Positions 63,101 through 64,000 of a DNA stretch of 64,000 nt are shown here, one piece after another. How positions within the stretch are numbered: the stretch's first letter is position 1; the number at the start of each line of letters is the position of its first letter. Origin of the DNA: Ulva prolifera (lineage: Eukaryota; Chlorophyta; Ulvophyceae; Ulvales; Ulvaceae); contig CM041202.1 in the NCBI GenBank assembly GCA_023078555.1, forward strand, positions 3,282,022-3,346,021. The letters are read 5' to 3'. The translations under genes were made by a program, and so were the position numbers. The notes under the pieces are model-generated. The model was not told the origin of the DNA, searched no databases, and saw nothing but the letters and a program-made list of their open reading frames with translations.

Positions 63101-64000
63101 CGTGGTAGCCTCCCTGGCGCACACAGTGCGCAAGTACTTACCAGTCCGGGATGTCTGGCCTCGCGTGTGCACGGTGTCCCCCCATACTTTGCGGCCATAA
63201 TTACTGCCCGCCGACCATATAATGCAGTGCGCAAAGATACAGCTATTGGGCACCAGTTTCTGGTGCGTGCGACACTTGAGCCCAGCTGAATTGAGAACAC
63301 GTACGTGCACGTGCTCAGGCATCTATCTGCTGCTGGTGACGGCGGTGTCACGCGGTGTCACGCGCTGCAGGTTGATGATCTCTCGACTCACGCTGTCGCC
63401 GAAGGCGTCGCTTTCGACTCCAGCCTGACCGACTCTGCAGAGACCTCACAGCAGCTGTGCAGCCACCCCGCGACAACCCCCCGCACACGCAGTACAGCCG
63501 CCCGCAGGCTCTTCGCGTCGACCCAGCGCGCCGACGCAGCATCGAAAGCGGCCGCGGCAGACCTCATGGCCGAACACAGCGGCCCGATGAGCAAGAGCAT
63601 GGCGGCCGGCACGATGCGTAGGATGCTGCAGTCGGTGGGCGACTCGGAGAGCGAGCTGCTCGGCAGCGTGCGTGACAGCATCGCGGCGAAGGCCGCGCCG
63701 AACCAGCTGCTGCAGCTGCTGCTGATCGTGAAGCGCACCGCGATCAAGCGCTTCCGCGACTTCTTCCCGACGACCGTCATTGACATCTGCCTGCTGCTGG
63801 CGGCGGCCTGCGTCGTCGGCGCGATCCACGGCACGGACTGGACGCTGCAGCGCTTCCCGGCGAACACCGTGATGGCCGTCACCACACTGTGCACGCTCAC
63901 CAGCGCGACCTTTCTGCGCAGCTTCACAAGGGTGCGTCTGATGGCGCCGGTGACGCCTGGCCGCGCAGCAACCAAGGCAGTGTGTGCCCGTGGGTGTGGC
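57182..64000 (+). CDS. ABCG-family half-transporter with cysteine-rich ectodomain and EF-hand loops; truncated by the window end
   Basis: ATP-driven exporter of the plant ABCG24/28 (WBC) type. Approximate exons: 57182-57454, 57494-57804, 58279-58720, 58940-59160, 59270-59480, 59630-59767, 59915-60055, 60396-60558, 60990-61300, 61600-61860, 62060-62960 and 63330 onward. The amino part is Cys-rich and likely extracytosolic ([47 protein letters not shown]), then one membrane helix ([19 protein letters not shown]). The ATPase has Walker [10 protein letters not shown] (59654-59680), Q-loop VPQDD, signature ISGGQRKRV, Walker [12 protein letters not shown] and the H-loop VIHQPRYS. A long Ser/Gly/Pro linker follows, then the first helices of the membrane domain ([20 protein letters not shown]). 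Two canonical-looking EF-hand loops are embedded (57635-57670 and 61740-61775), which is unusual. The start exon is missing. Confidence 0.85.
57635..57670 (+). other. EF-hand calcium loop 1, in the ABCG ectodomain region
   Basis: [12 protein letters not shown]: Asp at loop positions 1, 3 and 5, hydrophobic Leu at 8, Glu at 12. Ser replaces the usual Gly at 6. The flanks are helical (RAQYVFSKF before, YVDKRLQPG after), as in an EF-hand. Confidence 0.7.
58024..58155. repeat. 132-base near-perfect hairpin in an ABCG intron
   Basis: 63-base arms (58024-58086 and 58093-58155) separated by 6 bases, with 58 of 63 positions pairing. The left arm begins GTAGTATCTGGCCATACAAA and the right arm ends TGGCCAGATACTAC. 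On the minus-strand transcript three of the five mismatches become G-U pairs. It fits either a young foldback MITE or a long small-RNA precursor. No clear target duplication was found. Confidence 0.85.
61740..61775 (+). other. EF-hand calcium loop 2, between ATPase and membrane domain of the ABCG protein
   Basis: [12 protein letters not shown] is a textbook EF-hand loop (Asp 1, 3; Ser 5; Gly 6; Leu 8; Asp 9; Glu 12). It is flanked by helices [11 protein letters not shown] and [10 protein letters not shown] degenerate partner ([20 protein letters not shown]) is encoded by the next exon at about 62075-62135, as expected for paired EF-hands. Confidence 0.85.

Overview
The window looks like nuclear DNA of a photosynthetic protist, most likely a green alga of the prasinophyte/chlorophyte kind. 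Coding exons are GC-rich and short (about 50-940 bases). They are broken by many introns, mostly GT-AG and a few apparently GC-AG, and introns and spacers have a more even base composition. The proteins are eukaryotic: a kinesin-5 motor, mitochondrial ATP synthase OSCP, a B12D/MLRQ-like protein, a CLASRP-like splicing factor, a papain-granulin protease of plant type, and an ABCG transporter with a cysteine-rich amino end of the plant WBC/ABCG24-28 type. There are no bacterial operons, rRNA, CRISPR or recognisable tRNA genes. The palindromes TGCATGCA/GCATGC recur very often in introns and spacers. The species assignment is inference.

Layout. 1-5383 (-): kinesin-5, motor and coiled coil, running off the left edge. 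9204-10424 (-): small ankyrin-repeat protein. 13875-16846 (+): right-handed beta-helix protein with a C-terminal hydrophobic region. 18.8-20.6 kb: repeats, including a hAT DNA transposon with an 8-bp target duplication. 21933-23742 (+) and 42764-40951 (-): two diverged copies of one unrecognised two-exon gene, facing each other. 25.5-27.3 kb (-): kinase-like gene that seems to lack the DFG motif. 30.5-31.5 kb: large imperfect inverted repeat carrying a nested SINE-like insertion. 31986-33687 (+): Asp/Glu-racemase-like enzyme. 35.3-35.7 kb (+): two exons making one zinc-finger motif. 36.6-38.7 kb (+): methyltransferase-like protein. 44523-46009 (-) and 46355-47049 (+): OSCP and a B12D/MLRQ protein, divergent from a 345-base spacer. 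48.27-50.31 kb (-): CLASRP-like splicing factor. 51006-52557 (-): papain-granulin protease. 54.27-55.92 kb (-): METTL21-type methyltransferase. About 57.2 kb to the right edge (+): ABCG half-transporter carrying EF-hand calcium loops on both sides of its ATPase domain.

The genes are mostly unrelated housekeeping loci. The functional links visible are the divergent OSCP/B12D pair (both mitochondrial inner-membrane proteins) and the inverted paralogue pair. The most unusual points are the EF-hand/ABCG architecture with a 132-base intronic hairpin, the paralogue family without a recognised domain, and two families of short dispersed repeats, one with clear target-site duplications.

Exon boundaries were deduced by hand from splice signals, reading-frame phase and remembered family sequences. 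Those with stated bases were checked for phase; those marked approximate were not.
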